DNA of 64,000 nt from JAIQFL01 sp035295745. Its GTDB lineage: Bacteria; Acidobacteriota; Terriglobia; Bryobacterales; Bryobacteraceae. The notes under the pieces are model-generated. The model was not told where the DNA came from. It did no database searches and worked only from the letters and a program-made list of their open reading frames with translations. Of the stretch, positions 32,038-41,435 are shown piece by piece. The position numbers and the translations under genes were made by a program. The DNA lies in the NCBI GenBank assembly GCA_035295745.1, contig DATGIL010000042.1:122186-186185 (forward strand). Reading direction: 5' to 3'. The first letter of the stretch is position 1, and the number at the start of each line of letters is the position of its first letter.

Positions 32038-34596
32038 TTACTTGAGGCTCCAGGTAAACGTAATGGCAGCCACCGCGGTGGGACCGTTATTGACGATCAC
32101 CACGTGGCGCGCGCTGCCATCCGCGTGGAGGTTGGCGTCTGGGGGATCGAGGACAACACTCATGTCCACGGTGGGCAGCGAACCCAGAACGATATCGCCG
32201 CCGCCTTCGCGCACACCGCGAGCGCTGAGGACCAGGCGTCCTCCCGGAGGCAGGTTGCCCTTCCACGTTACCCGACCTCGCTTGGGTCCCAACCACTCGG
32301 CTACCGGTTCAACGGGCGGTTCGGAAGGCTGGGGTTTGGACGCTGGCGATCCTACGGAGTCGGGCAAAGGAAGAGTAGACGGGCCCGGGTTACTTGAAAG
32401 CGGATCGCCCCCGGTTGGCTTTTTGCCAGTTTCGACCGTGTGCTCTTCCTCTGGGCTCTTCTTGACGGCCAGCCGTTCCTCAGACTTTTTCGCAGGCTTG
32501 GACTCTGGCTCGCTCCTGGCCTTTTCCCTTATGGGAATTACGTCTCGGTCGTCTGCCACAATCGGCTGCTCCTTCACAGTGGCTGGATTTAGATCGGACT
32601 GCGGAGGGTTGCTGGCCTGGTTTTGGTGGATTTCTATGGGTTTTATTCTGGCGGGTTTGTGGATCCACCAATAGGTCCCTCCGGCAGACGATACCAATAA
32701 CGCGGCGATGCCGGCGCGAAGCTTAGGGCCGGGCATCCGATACCGATTCGCAGGGATGGTCTCGCCGCGCTTTTCCGGAATGCCCTCCGCTGCCGGGGGA
32801 ATCTCCGGCTTCGGACGTACCGGCAAGATCACAGTATCCAGGGGTTCGGGGCGCCGTGGCGGCCCCGTGCCACTCGGCGGCCGGTCGTACGAGGGTCTGG
32901 CGGGCTCCGACAAGCGGCGCCGTTCGGCTATCAGATCTGGTGCATCGGGGTACAAGAAGAGCGCGGTGTCCAAAACGCGGATCGCTTCCTCTGGTTTGCC
33001 TTGTCCGCCGAGTTCACGGCTTCGTGCCAGAGCCTGACCAATGACCTCGGCCCGATGCCCGGCATCCCGGGCGGCGGCAGCGGCATGCTCCCGTTTTTGC
33101 AATTCCGCTTCCAGGGTCAGCATCGCGTGGCGCTCGGCAATGCGACGCAGCAATTCCTCCTTCGCCTCCCCAATGACGCGATGCTCACCGATCTCGCGCT
33201 CGGCGTCAGTTAACACCGAGATGGCTTCGTCATCACGCTCACTCGCCGCCAGATCACGGGCCAGCAGAATCGCCTCGGCCGCCCGGGTTTCGCGCCGGCG
33301 ATCCACCTCACCCTGGATCTGTTCCTGCAGGCGCAGGGCCTCCTGATTTTCGGGGTCCGATTCGAGAACTGCCTTGGCGATGCTTAATGCCTCGTGCACG
33401 GCACCCGCGGCCAGACTTGCTTTAGCCCGGTGTAATTCGTCGTGCCTCCGTTGTCCCTCTTTGGCGAGCTGCCGCGCATGCTCCAGTTTCTGGAGCGCCG
33501 TGGGACTGCCGGGCAGCATTCGGGAAGCCTGCTCATAGGCGTTCACGGCCCCCTGATAATTGCCCGACAGCATCTCCACGTCCCCGGTCTTGAGCAGATT
33601 CTGCGCCTGTGCCCGGGCTTCGCCGGCGCGCAACTCCGCCAGGATCTTGTCGCGCAACTCGCGCGCTTCCTTGTTGGATGGAGATCGTTCCAAGACCTGC
33701 CGGACGATGTCCCGCGCCGCCAGAAGTCCGTCTCGCGCCGCTAAGACCCGCGCTTCGTCCAACTGCCGGGTAGCCTCGAGAGCTTCCAGCCGTTCCAGGA
33801 TCGGATTCAACTCCACCCGGATGTCGTCAAAGCTTTGGAAGCGGGCCGCGCGCTCCCGTTGGAGCATCCGGTCGACTGCGGCGCCCAATTCCGGGGGGGT
33901 CGCTGGTGAAACACGGCAGAGAGCGGGAATCACGGCGTTGGTGATGAGGTACATCAACTGCGCAGGGTCCGGCGAATTGAAGGGACTCCGGCCCGCCAGA
34001 AGCTGATAAGCGATCACACCGAAGGCCCAAAGGTCCGCGAACGCGTCAGCCTCGTGTCCCGCGAAAAGTTCCGGTGGGAGATATTGCAGGGTACCCACCA
34101 GGTACCCGGTCTCGGTGTGCCGTGTGACGCCTTCGCGATTGAGAAGCGCGATCCCGAAATCGGTGATCTTCACGGTCCCGTCTTTGAGGACCATGATGTT
34201 CGCCGGCTTCGCATCGCGATGGACGATTCCATTCTCATGCGCGGTTTGCAGACCAGAAGCGATCTGGCAGAGAATTCGCAGCTTCTCAACCGGCGATAGG
34301 GGCACCCTCCGGTCCAAGACCTCTTGCAGGTTCTGTCCGCGAAGATACTCCATCACGATGAACGGCTGGCTGTGGTCTTCACCCAGATCGTACACCGTGA
34401 CAATCGCGGGATTGTGGAGATTTCCGGCGGAGGCGGCTTCGTTGCGGAAACGCCCGAGCATTCCGGGCTGGTCGGTGGCCATCATCAATTTGATAGCCAC
34501 CTCGCGTTTCATCAGCGGATCGAATCCGCGGTACACCCGGCCGAATCCTCCGCGGCCGACTTCCTCGAGAATCTCGTACCGCCCAATCCGCTCCAT
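32038..34596 (-). CDS. Membrane Ser/Thr protein kinase with extracytoplasmic beta domain
   Basis: PknB-type kinase of 852 residues. The kinase domain (1-265) has the Gly loop GRGGFGRVYRG, Lys36, HRDAKPAN with catalytic Asp128, and DFG at 146-148. Residues about 270-560 form long helices with TPR-like units; a Pro/Arg-rich stretch follows. One transmembrane helix (about 625-645, IAALLVSSAGGTYWW) and a long Lys/Pro/Glu-rich spacer lead to a beta domain (about 755-852). All catalytic residues are present. It starts 6 bp after the giant SBBP/BACON gene and precedes the pseudocaspase gene. Confidence 0.92.
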   Translation of the reverse strand: MERIGRYEILEEVGRGGFGRVYRGFDPLMKREVAIKLMMATDQPGMLGRFRNEAASAGNLHNPAIVTVYDLGEDHSQPFIVMEYLRGQNLQEVLDRRVPLSPVEKLRILCQIASGLQTAHENGIVHRDAKPANIMVLKDGTVKITDFGIALLNREGVTRHTETGYLVGTLQYLPPELFAGHEADAFADLWAFGVIAYQLLAGRSPFNSPDPAQLMYLITNAVIPALCRVSPATPPELGAAVDRMLQRERAARFQSFDDIRVELNPILERLEALEATRQLDEARVLAARDGLLAARDIVRQVLERSPSNKEARELRDKILAELRAGEARAQAQNLLKTGDVEMLSGNYQGAVNAYEQASRMLPGSPTALQKLEHARQLAKEGQRRHDELHRAKASLAAGAVHEALSIAKAVLESDPENQEALRLQEQIQGEVDRRRETRAAEAILLARDLAASERDDEAISVLTDAEREIGEHRVIGEAKEELLRRIAERHAMLTLEAELQKREHAAAAARDAGHRAEVIGQALARSRELGGQGKPEEAIRVLDTALFLYPDAPDLIAERRRLSEPARPSYDRPPSGTGPPRRPEPLDTVILPVRPKPEIPPAAEGIPEKRGETIPANRYRMPGPKLRAGIAALLVSSAGGTYWWIHKPARIKPIEIHQNQASNPPQSDLNPATVKEQPIVADDRDVIPIREKARSEPESKPAKKSEERLAVKKSPEEEHTVETGKKPTGGDPLSSNPGPSTLPLPDSVGSPASKPQPSEPPVEPVAEWLGPKRGRVTWKGNLPPGGRLVLSARGVREGGGDIVLGSLPTVDMSVVLDPPDANLHADGSARHVVIVNNGPTAVAAITFTWSLK

Positions 34597-34602
34597 TTCA
34601 GC

Positions 34603-37600
34603 TCACTTGAGGAACATGCCGTCGAATACTACCTGCCAACCCGCCGCAATGACATCGAAGCTTACCTGGATCTGGGTCACACTCCGCGCGTCGAACTGGC
34701 CGGTTTGCGTCGGAACCCAGGTGGAATTTCCCGACAGCGGTATCGCTAGCGTGACCCAGTCGATTGATGAGTTTCTAGCGACCTCGCTGTTCGGTGTCAG
34801 GGTGAGGCTGCCATTGGCCGATACCAGCCGGATATAGGGCGATCCTGACTTCCAGTCTCCCGGTGGAATGTCGGTAAGTAGCGAGAAGGTCACGGTGGAG
34901 ATCCTGGAGAGGTCCCAACCCGCGCCCGGTATGTTCCGTGTAATGCGTATCTGCGTGACATTGGACGAAGCCAGGTAGATGGACGAGTTGCCGTGCAGGA
35001 CCAGGTCTGGGTACTGCGCCGCCGACAGGTCTGCCGCCTGCCCGCCCGACTGGCCGCCCAGGAATTCGATGGCCCAGTCCCGGATCGATTCCGCAAGATC
35101 CGAAGTGGGTGGCGCGGTGCCGACCTGGTTCGTGCAGGTTGCCGGTTGAATAGCCACTTGGGACAGCACTGCGGCGGCGCCAGAGGCTGCTCCGTTCGAC
35201 GTATCGACGAGGAGATACACGTCGGATGGGAGAGCGGAGACTGTGACAGTGCCATTGGCGCCGCCCGAAGTGACTCGTGTTCCGTTGAAGGTACTCTTGC
35301 GAATGTCCACGGAAGAGACATTGGTGGTCGACCATGACAGCGTCACGTTGGCGGCGACCGGCGGGTTGCATGCGGGCAAACTGCCTGGCGAAGCCGTCAA
35401 AACTCCGCTGTGTACCGGGGTGGTGCCGGCCTGCGTCACCGTGAAGTTCTGCTGCTGTACCGAAATTGCTCCCACTCGCGAAGCGCTGCCGCTATTGGCA
35501 TCCACGTTGTACTGGACGGTTCCGGTGCCCGTACCCGACGCCGCGCCTGTGATGTGTAGGAACGACGCCGAGGATGCCGCCTGCCACGCGCACGACGCAC
35601 CAGTCTGTATCTGGAAACTCCCCCCTCCGGCCGTGGATGAAAAGTTAGCGCTTGAGGGAGAGAGGGCGTAGGTACACGCCGGCGGCGGAGGACCGCACGT
35701 CGTCGTAACGGTCACCTGTGCGAGGATGACGCCGTTGCCAACCAGATAGATCGTCGAGGGAGTGCTGAACCACTCCCCGGTCTCCTGCGATCCCGATGGC
35801 CCGGAGTTCCACAATGCTCCGTCGGGCGCCCCGATGCGCACCTGGATGGTTCCCGTCACGTTGGTATTCCAGGTGACGGTGGTTTTGCCCAAGCCTTGCG
35901 AATTACAGGTGGTGATGGGATTCGGATTGGCGGTGATGGTAGACGAAGCCGCCGATCCGGTCTGGTTAACCGTGAAATTCTGGCCCTGAACCGCGATCGA
36001 CGCGGCTCGGGCCGGGCTCCCCTGGTTCGCATCCACCGTAAAGTTCACCGTCCCGTTGCCGTTCCCGGAAGCACTACCGCTGAGATGCAACCATGAGACC
36101 GAGGCCGTTATGACCGCCTGCCATTGACAGCCGCCGGTGGTTTGCACCTGGAAGCTGCCGCTTCCACCAGTGGAACCGAAGTTTGCGCTCGTGGGGGAGA
36201 GAGTGTAGCTGCATCCCCCGACCGGAGCATCCTGGTTTACCGTGAACGTCTGATCCTGTACGCCGATGAGTGCGGAACGCGCAGGGCTCGATGGGTTTGC
36301 ATCCGCCGTGAAGCTCACCGTACCACTGCCAGTCCCTGATCCGCTGGTGACATGCAGCCACGACGCCGAGGGGGGAGCCGTCTGCCATGAGCAACCCGCA
36401 GCAGTCTGCACCTGGAAACTGCCGTTTCCGCCGGTGGCATCGAAATGGGCGCTCGTGGGTGACAACGTGTAAGTACACGTGTTGCCAGGAGCGTCCTCCG
36501 TGAGGTACGTCACCGCCTGGTCGTCGCCGATGGAAATCTTCGCGGTCTTGGTACCGGTGGTGTCGTTACCCAAGGCGCTGGCGGTGATGCTTTGATTTCC
36601 CGTACCGGAAGCGCCATTCGGAAACGTAACCCACTCCGGATGATTGGTTGCGACGGTCCAGGTGCAATTGCCGGGCGAGGCCGAAACATGGAACGTGGCG
36701 GTGCCTCCCCCCGTGGGAACATCCATGCTGGGTTCAGCGAACGACACGGAGTCGCATGAAGGCTGTTGCGGCGCACCGGCCTGCAGCAGGGGCAGTGTGT
36801 CCCCGGTGTTGAACGTGACGGTGGCCTGCCGCGGCGTTCCTGACGGATTGGCGTCATAAGCCAGATGCAGGGCGCTGTTGCAGGCGCCCTGCTGCACGTC
36901 GGGATGAATCCAGCCCGGCAAAGGTTGGATCGACCAATTGCAGGAACTTACGCCATCGGATGCCTGAATCGTGACGTCCTCGCTGCCGCTGACGGGTGCC
37001 AGCGATTGTTTGCTATTGGGGCTCAAAACCAGGGAAACTGGCACGCCGGTTCCCACCTGATTCACCACGAGGTACCACCGGCCGGTGTCCGTGTCGTCCG
37101 GATCAAACTGGATGGTGCCGGAACGGCTGCCCGACCCGGGATTAGCGTCGGCAGAAATCACCAGCGCCGGCGGATTTGCGTCGCTACTCTTGTTGCCCCA
37201 GTTCTGCGGGTTGGCGTGCAGCCAACTCTGGCTGGGCGACGCATACGGCGATCCACATCCGCTGAAGGACTTGGTGACTTTGACCGAAACTGCCGTTCCA
37301 TGATCGTCGAGCGTAGGCATTTGAGGCTGTTGGGAGCCGCACCCGGAGATTCCACTTCGCGGTTTGACAGCACTGGGGTGAAGCGCCATGGCCTTCGCTC
37401 CCGGTGGTAGCCGGACATTGGATGAACTGCTGGACGTGGACGCCAGTGTGGTTGCCTGGTCGCGATAATCCGTGAACTGGCTGTCCTGGAGCAGTTGCAG
37501 GATTTGCCCGTTGACGCTGATAGTTCCATTGCGGACGGCGTCGTCGGTGTTCGGTTGCACGGCGAACCCCACCCTGCCCGGTCCCACTCCGCTGCTTCCC

Positions 37601-40503
37601 GAAAGGATCGAGATCCACGAAGTCTGACTCTGCGCTGTCCATGTACAGTCCGCAGTGCTGGCCAGGATCGCGACGGCGTCCAGGCCGCCCGCCGGCCCGA
37701 TTGCGCCCGAGGATGATCCCAAAGTGATTGTGCAGCCCGCACTCTGCCCTACCGGAACGGTATCGTTGCCGACTGTGAGGGTGGCCCGGCGTGCATTCGA
37801 CGAGCTGTTCGCGTCGGCGCGGACCGTGATTTGCCCGGTCCCGGTGCCACCGCCGGGCGCGACGACGGCCAGCCAGCTCTGATCGCTCGACGCACTCCAG
37901 GAACACGTTTGATCCGACGTCTGGACCGTCAGTTGCCTCACTTCCGAGTTGCCCGAAACGCCCAATTCGCTGGGAATGATCACGTAGCGGCAGGCACTCT
38001 GGCCCGCCTGATAGACGAACTCGTGCCGTCCATTCAGTTCGAAGATACCCACCCGCGGCAAGGAATCGCTGTTTGCGGACGCCTTGAGCTGAACGTTGCT
38101 GTTCGAGCCTGTCCCCGACGCGGGACTGACCGAAAGCCACGGACTCAACGTGCTGATCGTCCACGGGCAAGATGCAGTATCGGTGCTCACTCCGATGGAG
38201 ATGGTGGTCGCCCCCGCGCTCACTGTGCCGGTGGGCCGCTTGCTGAATGTCGCCTGGCACGCTTGCAGATTCAGCTTCACCACAAATCCGTCGGTGGCGT
38301 GCGGGACCTGCGAAAGTGCATCGGATGTGGCGCCCAGATTCACGGAGTCCGTGCCGCCCGCCAGCCAGACGTTCCCGGCGTTATCCAGAGCCACCTGGTA
38401 GCCTTCGTCGCGGCCGGAGCCGCCGAAATACGACGAACTCAACAGCCGTGTACCATCGGGCGACAGCGTGACCAGGAAGGCATCGTTGGTTCCGCCCCCG
38501 TAGGTAGTCTGGTAGGCGCCGGGGGTTATGCCGGGATGAATTGCGAAATCCTGCGAGTTCGTGTATCCGAATATGTAGGCATCTCCCGACCTGTCCACGG
38601 CGATTCCGTACCCTACGTCGTCACCATTGCCTCCGAGGAACGTGCTGTAAATCGGCTGTCCATTGTTGGTATTTAGCTTGATGGCGATGGCGTCATACAG
38701 CGGACGCGTGGAACCGTAACGGAAATTGTCAGGATTGGGGATCTGGGTGGTGGAACCGATCCGCGGCTGCACGGCTCCGAAGGTGGTTGGAAAGGAGGGA
38801 GATGTGGTGTAGCCGGTGGCGTAGGGGTTACCCGCAGGGTCGACCGCAATGCGGAAGCACTCCTCATCCTGATCGGATCCGATGCTTCTTCCCCACGCCA
38901 GAGTCGTCAGCGGTTGAACGATCTTACCGATGTGACAATCCAGGTCCGAACGAAAACTGCCATCCTGTTGGGGAAGTTCGTTCGCGCCATATGTGGTGCC
39001 GGCGACATACACATTCTCCTGCGTGTCGAGGGCAACGTCGCTCAAGCCATAAGTGGGCGCATAAAATGTGGAGTATTGTAAAAGCCCGTTGGTTCCGATG
39101 CGGACCAGGTAACCCATGGGAGTCGGGGGTTGTTGGCCGGGGGGATCGGAGCAGGTGGATTGGAGAGCCCCGGGAGCCGGTGCAAACTCGTGATAAAGCG
39201 CTCCGGGAAAGGCGGACAGACAATAGGTTCCCCCCACCACATAAGCAAAGCCTGCGGAATTCACGGCAACTCCATACGCAATGCCGGGCGCGGTGTAAGT
39301 ACCGTATGCGAGTTGGGTGCCGTCGGCGGAGAAGCGGGCGGCAAAGCCGTAGGAACCGACCAGTTGCGGGCCGATCAGGTAGTGAGTCTTGAGGTACCCA
39401 TTGGGAACCGGGAGGTCGGTGGAGGTCGTGATGCCGACGATGGTTGCCGCTCCGCCGCTATCCACCGCGACCGAGTAGGCCTCTTCGAAGCCGGTCCCTC
39501 CGTAAAAGTCAATATAGACGAGCTTCTTGGTGGCTCCGTCCAACTTCGCCAGGAATGCGTCGCTGGTCCTGGGGGTCTGGTTGGGGAAGAGATTCGCCTG
39601 CTGGCCTGCGGCGAACGCATCTGCCTGTTGCGTATACCCGGTGATATAGACGTTGTTGGCGCTGTCGAGCGCAATGCCGAGCGCCACATCGAATCCCTGC
39701 CCGCCCAGGTAGGTGCCGAACTCCAGGATGGGATCGATGATCAGCGGGTTGTTCTGGTCGTACGAGCCCACCCAAAAGCCGATGCGATTCTTTCCATAAA
39801 TCTGATATCCGCCGGCCACTTCCACGCGCTGGCCAGCGATCTCCTGGTAGAGAACCGGTTTGCGATGCCGGATCGGGCCGTCGGAACTGCCGATCCAGAG
39901 GTCGCCGTCGGAGTCCACGCGGAGCGATTGCGCACCGCGTGTCTCCAGACGGATGCGGCTGGCGTCGGCGTGAGGCGACACGTGAAAATCGTACTCGAGC
40001 TCCGGGCCACGGCCGTAGAATCGGGCATCGATCCCCGGCCAGATGCGGTCGTAACGAACGGCTTGATAGTGTTCCCGGCGGGTCCTCCACTGGGTGCTTC
40101 GGTTCCCGAGGAAGTAGTTGGTGTAAGCTCCCGTGGGACTCTCACCGTGCGGCTCGATGCCAGGCCTTGCACCTTGAAATCGCAGTCCGACTCCGCGGTC
40201 GAGCGGGCCCAGGGAGACACGGATCTCCCCCGGTTCCATCACTACGCTGCTGCCTTCGGCACGCGTCTGGAAGCGCGGCGCCGCGGAATCTTTTTCAAAA
40301 TAGAGGGGCAATCCGCTAAGGAGTGCTTGAGCCTCGGGCGACGGCTTTCCGTGCGGACTTCGAGTGGATTGACTGGCTGCGGAAGTGCCGTGAACGCCGC
40401 CGGCCAGGTGGAACGCCGGGGCCTGGGGATGCGGATTGTCCGCCGCCGTGGCCCGCAGGCTGAGGACGAGAAGTCCGAACAGACACGTGTGCTGTTTCGT
40501 CAT
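34603..40503 (-). CDS. Giant exported SBBP-propeller and BACON-domain protein (1966 aa)
   Basis: Surface protein of 1966 residues. A signal peptide (to about residue 21) is followed by a DUF7948-like N-terminal domain (about 60-250; YDRIWPGIDARFYGRGPELEYDF), then SBBP beta-propeller repeats (about 260-740) marked by GNVYITGYT-like, GGNGDDVGYGIAVDRSGDAY and GGSGRDEGYQVALD. From about 746 at least eight, probably nine, BACON-type modules follow, with C.Y.LSP.S..F...GG.GSFQVQT and W...W; two Ig-like modules interrupt them. The C-terminus (about 1798-1966) is a distinct beta domain. BACON domains bind mucin or glycans in some proteins. Likely displayed through or near the barrel encoded upstream. 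Confidence 0.9.
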   Translation of the reverse strand: MTKQHTCLFGLLVLSLRATAADNPHPQAPAFHLAGGVHGTSAASQSTRSPHGKPSPEAQALLSGLPLYFEKDSAAPRFQTRAEGSSVVMEPGEIRVSLGPLDRGVGLRFQGARPGIEPHGESPTGAYTNYFLGNRSTQWRTRREHYQAVRYDRIWPGIDARFYGRGPELEYDFHVSPHADASRIRLETRGAQSLRVDSDGDLWIGSSDGPIRHRKPVLYQEIAGQRVEVAGGYQIYGKNRIGFWVGSYDQNNPLIIDPILEFGTYLGGQGFDVALGIALDSANNVYITGYTQQADAFAAGQQANLFPNQTPRTSDAFLAKLDGATKKLVYIDFYGGTGFEEAYSVAVDSGGAATIVGITTSTDLPVPNGYLKTHYLIGPQLVGSYGFAARFSADGTQLAYGTYTAPGIAYGVAVNSAGFAYVVGGTYCLSAFPGALYHEFAPAPGALQSTCSDPPGQQPPTPMGYLVRIGTNGLLQYSTFYAPTYGLSDVALDTQENVYVAGTTYGANELPQQDGSFRSDLDCHIGKIVQPLTTLAWGRSIGSDQDEECFRIAVDPAGNPYATGYTTSPSFPTTFGAVQPRIGSTTQIPNPDNFRYGSTRPLYDAIAIKLNTNNGQPIYSTFLGGNGDDVGYGIAVDRSGDAYIFGYTNSQDFAIHPGITPGAYQTTYGGGTNDAFLVTLSPDGTRLLSSSYFGGSGRDEGYQVALDNAGNVWLAGGTDSVNLGATSDALSQVPHATDGFVVKLNLQACQATFSKRPTGTVSAGATTISIGVSTDTASCPWTISTLSPWLSVSPASGTGSNSNVQLKASANSDSLPRVGIFELNGRHEFVYQAGQSACRYVIIPSELGVSGNSEVRQLTVQTSDQTCSWSASSDQSWLAVVAPGGGTGTGQITVRADANSSSNARRATLTVGNDTVPVGQSAGCTITLGSSSGAIGPAGGLDAVAILASTADCTWTAQSQTSWISILSGSSGVGPGRVGFAVQPNTDDAVRNGTISVNGQILQLLQDSQFTDYRDQATTLASTSSSSSNVRLPPGAKAMALHPSAVKPRSGISGCGSQQPQMPTLDDHGTAVSVKVTKSFSGCGSPYASPSQSWLHANPQNWGNKSSDANPPALVISADANPGSGSRSGTIQFDPDDTDTGRWYLVVNQVGTGVPVSLVLSPNSKQSLAPVSGSEDVTIQASDGVSSCNWSIQPLPGWIHPDVQQGACNSALHLAYDANPSGTPRQATVTFNTGDTLPLLQAGAPQQPSCDSVSFAEPSMDVPTGGGTATFHVSASPGNCTWTVATNHPEWVTFPNGASGTGNQSITASALGNDTTGTKTAKISIGDDQAVTYLTEDAPGNTCTYTLSPTSAHFDATGGNGSFQVQTAAGCSWQTAPPSASWLHVTSGSGTGSGTVSFTADANPSSPARSALIGVQDQTFTVNQDAPVGGCSYTLSPTSANFGSTGGSGSFQVQTTGGCQWQAVITASVSWLHLSGSASGNGNGTVNFTVDANQGSPARAASIAVQGQNFTVNQTGSAASSTITANPNPITTCNSQGLGKTTVTWNTNVTGTIQVRIGAPDGALWNSGPSGSQETGEWFSTPSTIYLVGNGVILAQVTVTTTCGPPPPACTYALSPSSANFSSTAGGGSFQIQTGASCAWQAASSASFLHITGAASGTGTGTVQYNVDANSGSASRVGAISVQQQNFTVTQAGTTPVHSGVLTASPGSLPACNPPVAANVTLSWSTTNVSSVDIRKSTFNGTRVTSGGANGTVTVSALPSDVYLLVDTSNGAASGAAAVLSQVAIQPATCTNQVGTAPPTSDLAESIRDWAIEFLGGQSGGQAADLSAAQYPDLVLHGNSSIYLASSNVTQIRITRNIPGAGWDLSRISTVTFSLLTDIPPGDWKSGSPYIRLVSANGSLTLTPNSEVARNSSIDWVTLAIPLSGNSTWVPTQTGQFDARSVTQIQVSFDVIAAGWQVVFDGMFLK

Positions 40504-40539
40504 GGGGTACCTTGCCGATCGTTTCCTGGTGAGTTGCGG

Positions 40540-41166
40540 TTATCTCCCGCCGAACTGAAAGAAGATGCCGCCTTCGAACTTGGGCACTACGCCGGTGAAG
40601 CGTCCGCTGAGCGGCCGGTACACCTTCACTTCGGCGCGATACCCGAAAGCCGAGGTTTGATACACGCGAACTCCGCCCCCGAAATTCACCGCGGGATCAG
40701 TGCCGGTGGTAGTGGGTTGCGTTTCGTCGACCGGCTGTCCAGGCAATGGTTGGTTGTGGTGTGTATATCCTGTAATCCGCGACTGCAAGACCCCAAATCC
40801 AACCACACCGTAGGGCACGATGCGGGATTCGGACGGAGCGAGCCGAATGTGGACGCCTCCGTGAAAGTCGATTAAACGGTCGGAACCGTGGAAGGTGTCG
40901 GTATGGTCGGCGTTGTCTTCCTGACGGGGAATGCCGGGGAAGTAACTGAACTCAACGTAGGGCAGAAGCAGTTTTGGCAAGGAATAGGAGAGATTCACGC
41001 CACCCATTCCGTGGAACGCATCCACTCCGTAACTCGCCCCGCCATAAAGGCCCAATTCGAAATTTCCGGGCCGCAGGTCCGGGGTTTTACCTTGTGCGTG
41101 GGCGCTGGATCGGAAGCCCGCAAACACGCAAATCAGAGAAGCAAGATAGATGGTCAGTTTTCGCAT
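40540..41166 (-). CDS. Outer-membrane beta-barrel protein
   Basis: Small outer-membrane-type protein of 208 residues. Signal peptide to about residue 25 (ending SSAHAQ), then alternating strands (FELGLYGGASYGVDA, GGVNLSYSLPKLLLPYVEFSYF, IDFHGGVHIRL, YGVVGFGVLQS, VNFGGGVRVYQ, YRAEVKVYRPL) and a C-terminal strand ending FFQFGG, like OmpA- or OmpW-sized 8-strand barrels. GAGGA precedes ATG 41166; the longer frame adds an unrelated Arg/Ser-rich segment. First gene of the four-gene operon, 36 bp upstream of the giant gene. Confidence 0.8.
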   Translation of the reverse strand: MRKLTIYLASLICVFAGFRSSAHAQGKTPDLRPGNFELGLYGGASYGVDAFHGMGGVNLSYSLPKLLLPYVEFSYFPGIPRQEDNADHTDTFHGSDRLIDFHGGVHIRLAPSESRIVPYGVVGFGVLQSRITGYTHHNQPLPGQPVDETQPTTTGTDPAVNFGGGVRVYQTSAFGYRAEVKVYRPLSGRFTGVVPKFEGGIFFQFGGR

Positions 41167-41300
41167 AGTCGTCCTCGTACAATTCCAGGAGAGTGAACGC
41201 CGCGCCACGCAGCGGCTCGGGCTACTGGTCACCGTTGACTTAATGCAGTCCGCATCGGGATCGGCGGCGGCACTCTATTAAGCGGGAAACTCCTGAAAAA

Positions 41301-41309
41301 GGGGACAGG
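41301..41309 (+). repeat. Solitary GGGGACAGG arm
   Basis: The GGGGACAGG end sequence of the palindrome family occurs once, after AAAAA, with no complementary arm nearby. Probably a decayed copy. It sits in the 269-bp gap between the APC permease and barrel genes, which otherwise shows nothing recognisable. Confidence 0.5.
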
Positions 41310-41435
41310 CGACGGTGCTGATGCGGAACCGTATTGAGGAGCGAGTAGAGATGGGCTCGGTACCTGGAGGAGCGGCAGAGGAAGAGGATGCGGTTCTTCC
41401 CTGAATCGGTCGACCACTCAGACGAGAGGGATGGG

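Noticed and set aside
39130..40875. 581-codon plus-strand frame antisense to the giant BACON gene
   Set aside because: High-GC shadow of the real gene; no domain, signal or ribosome site.
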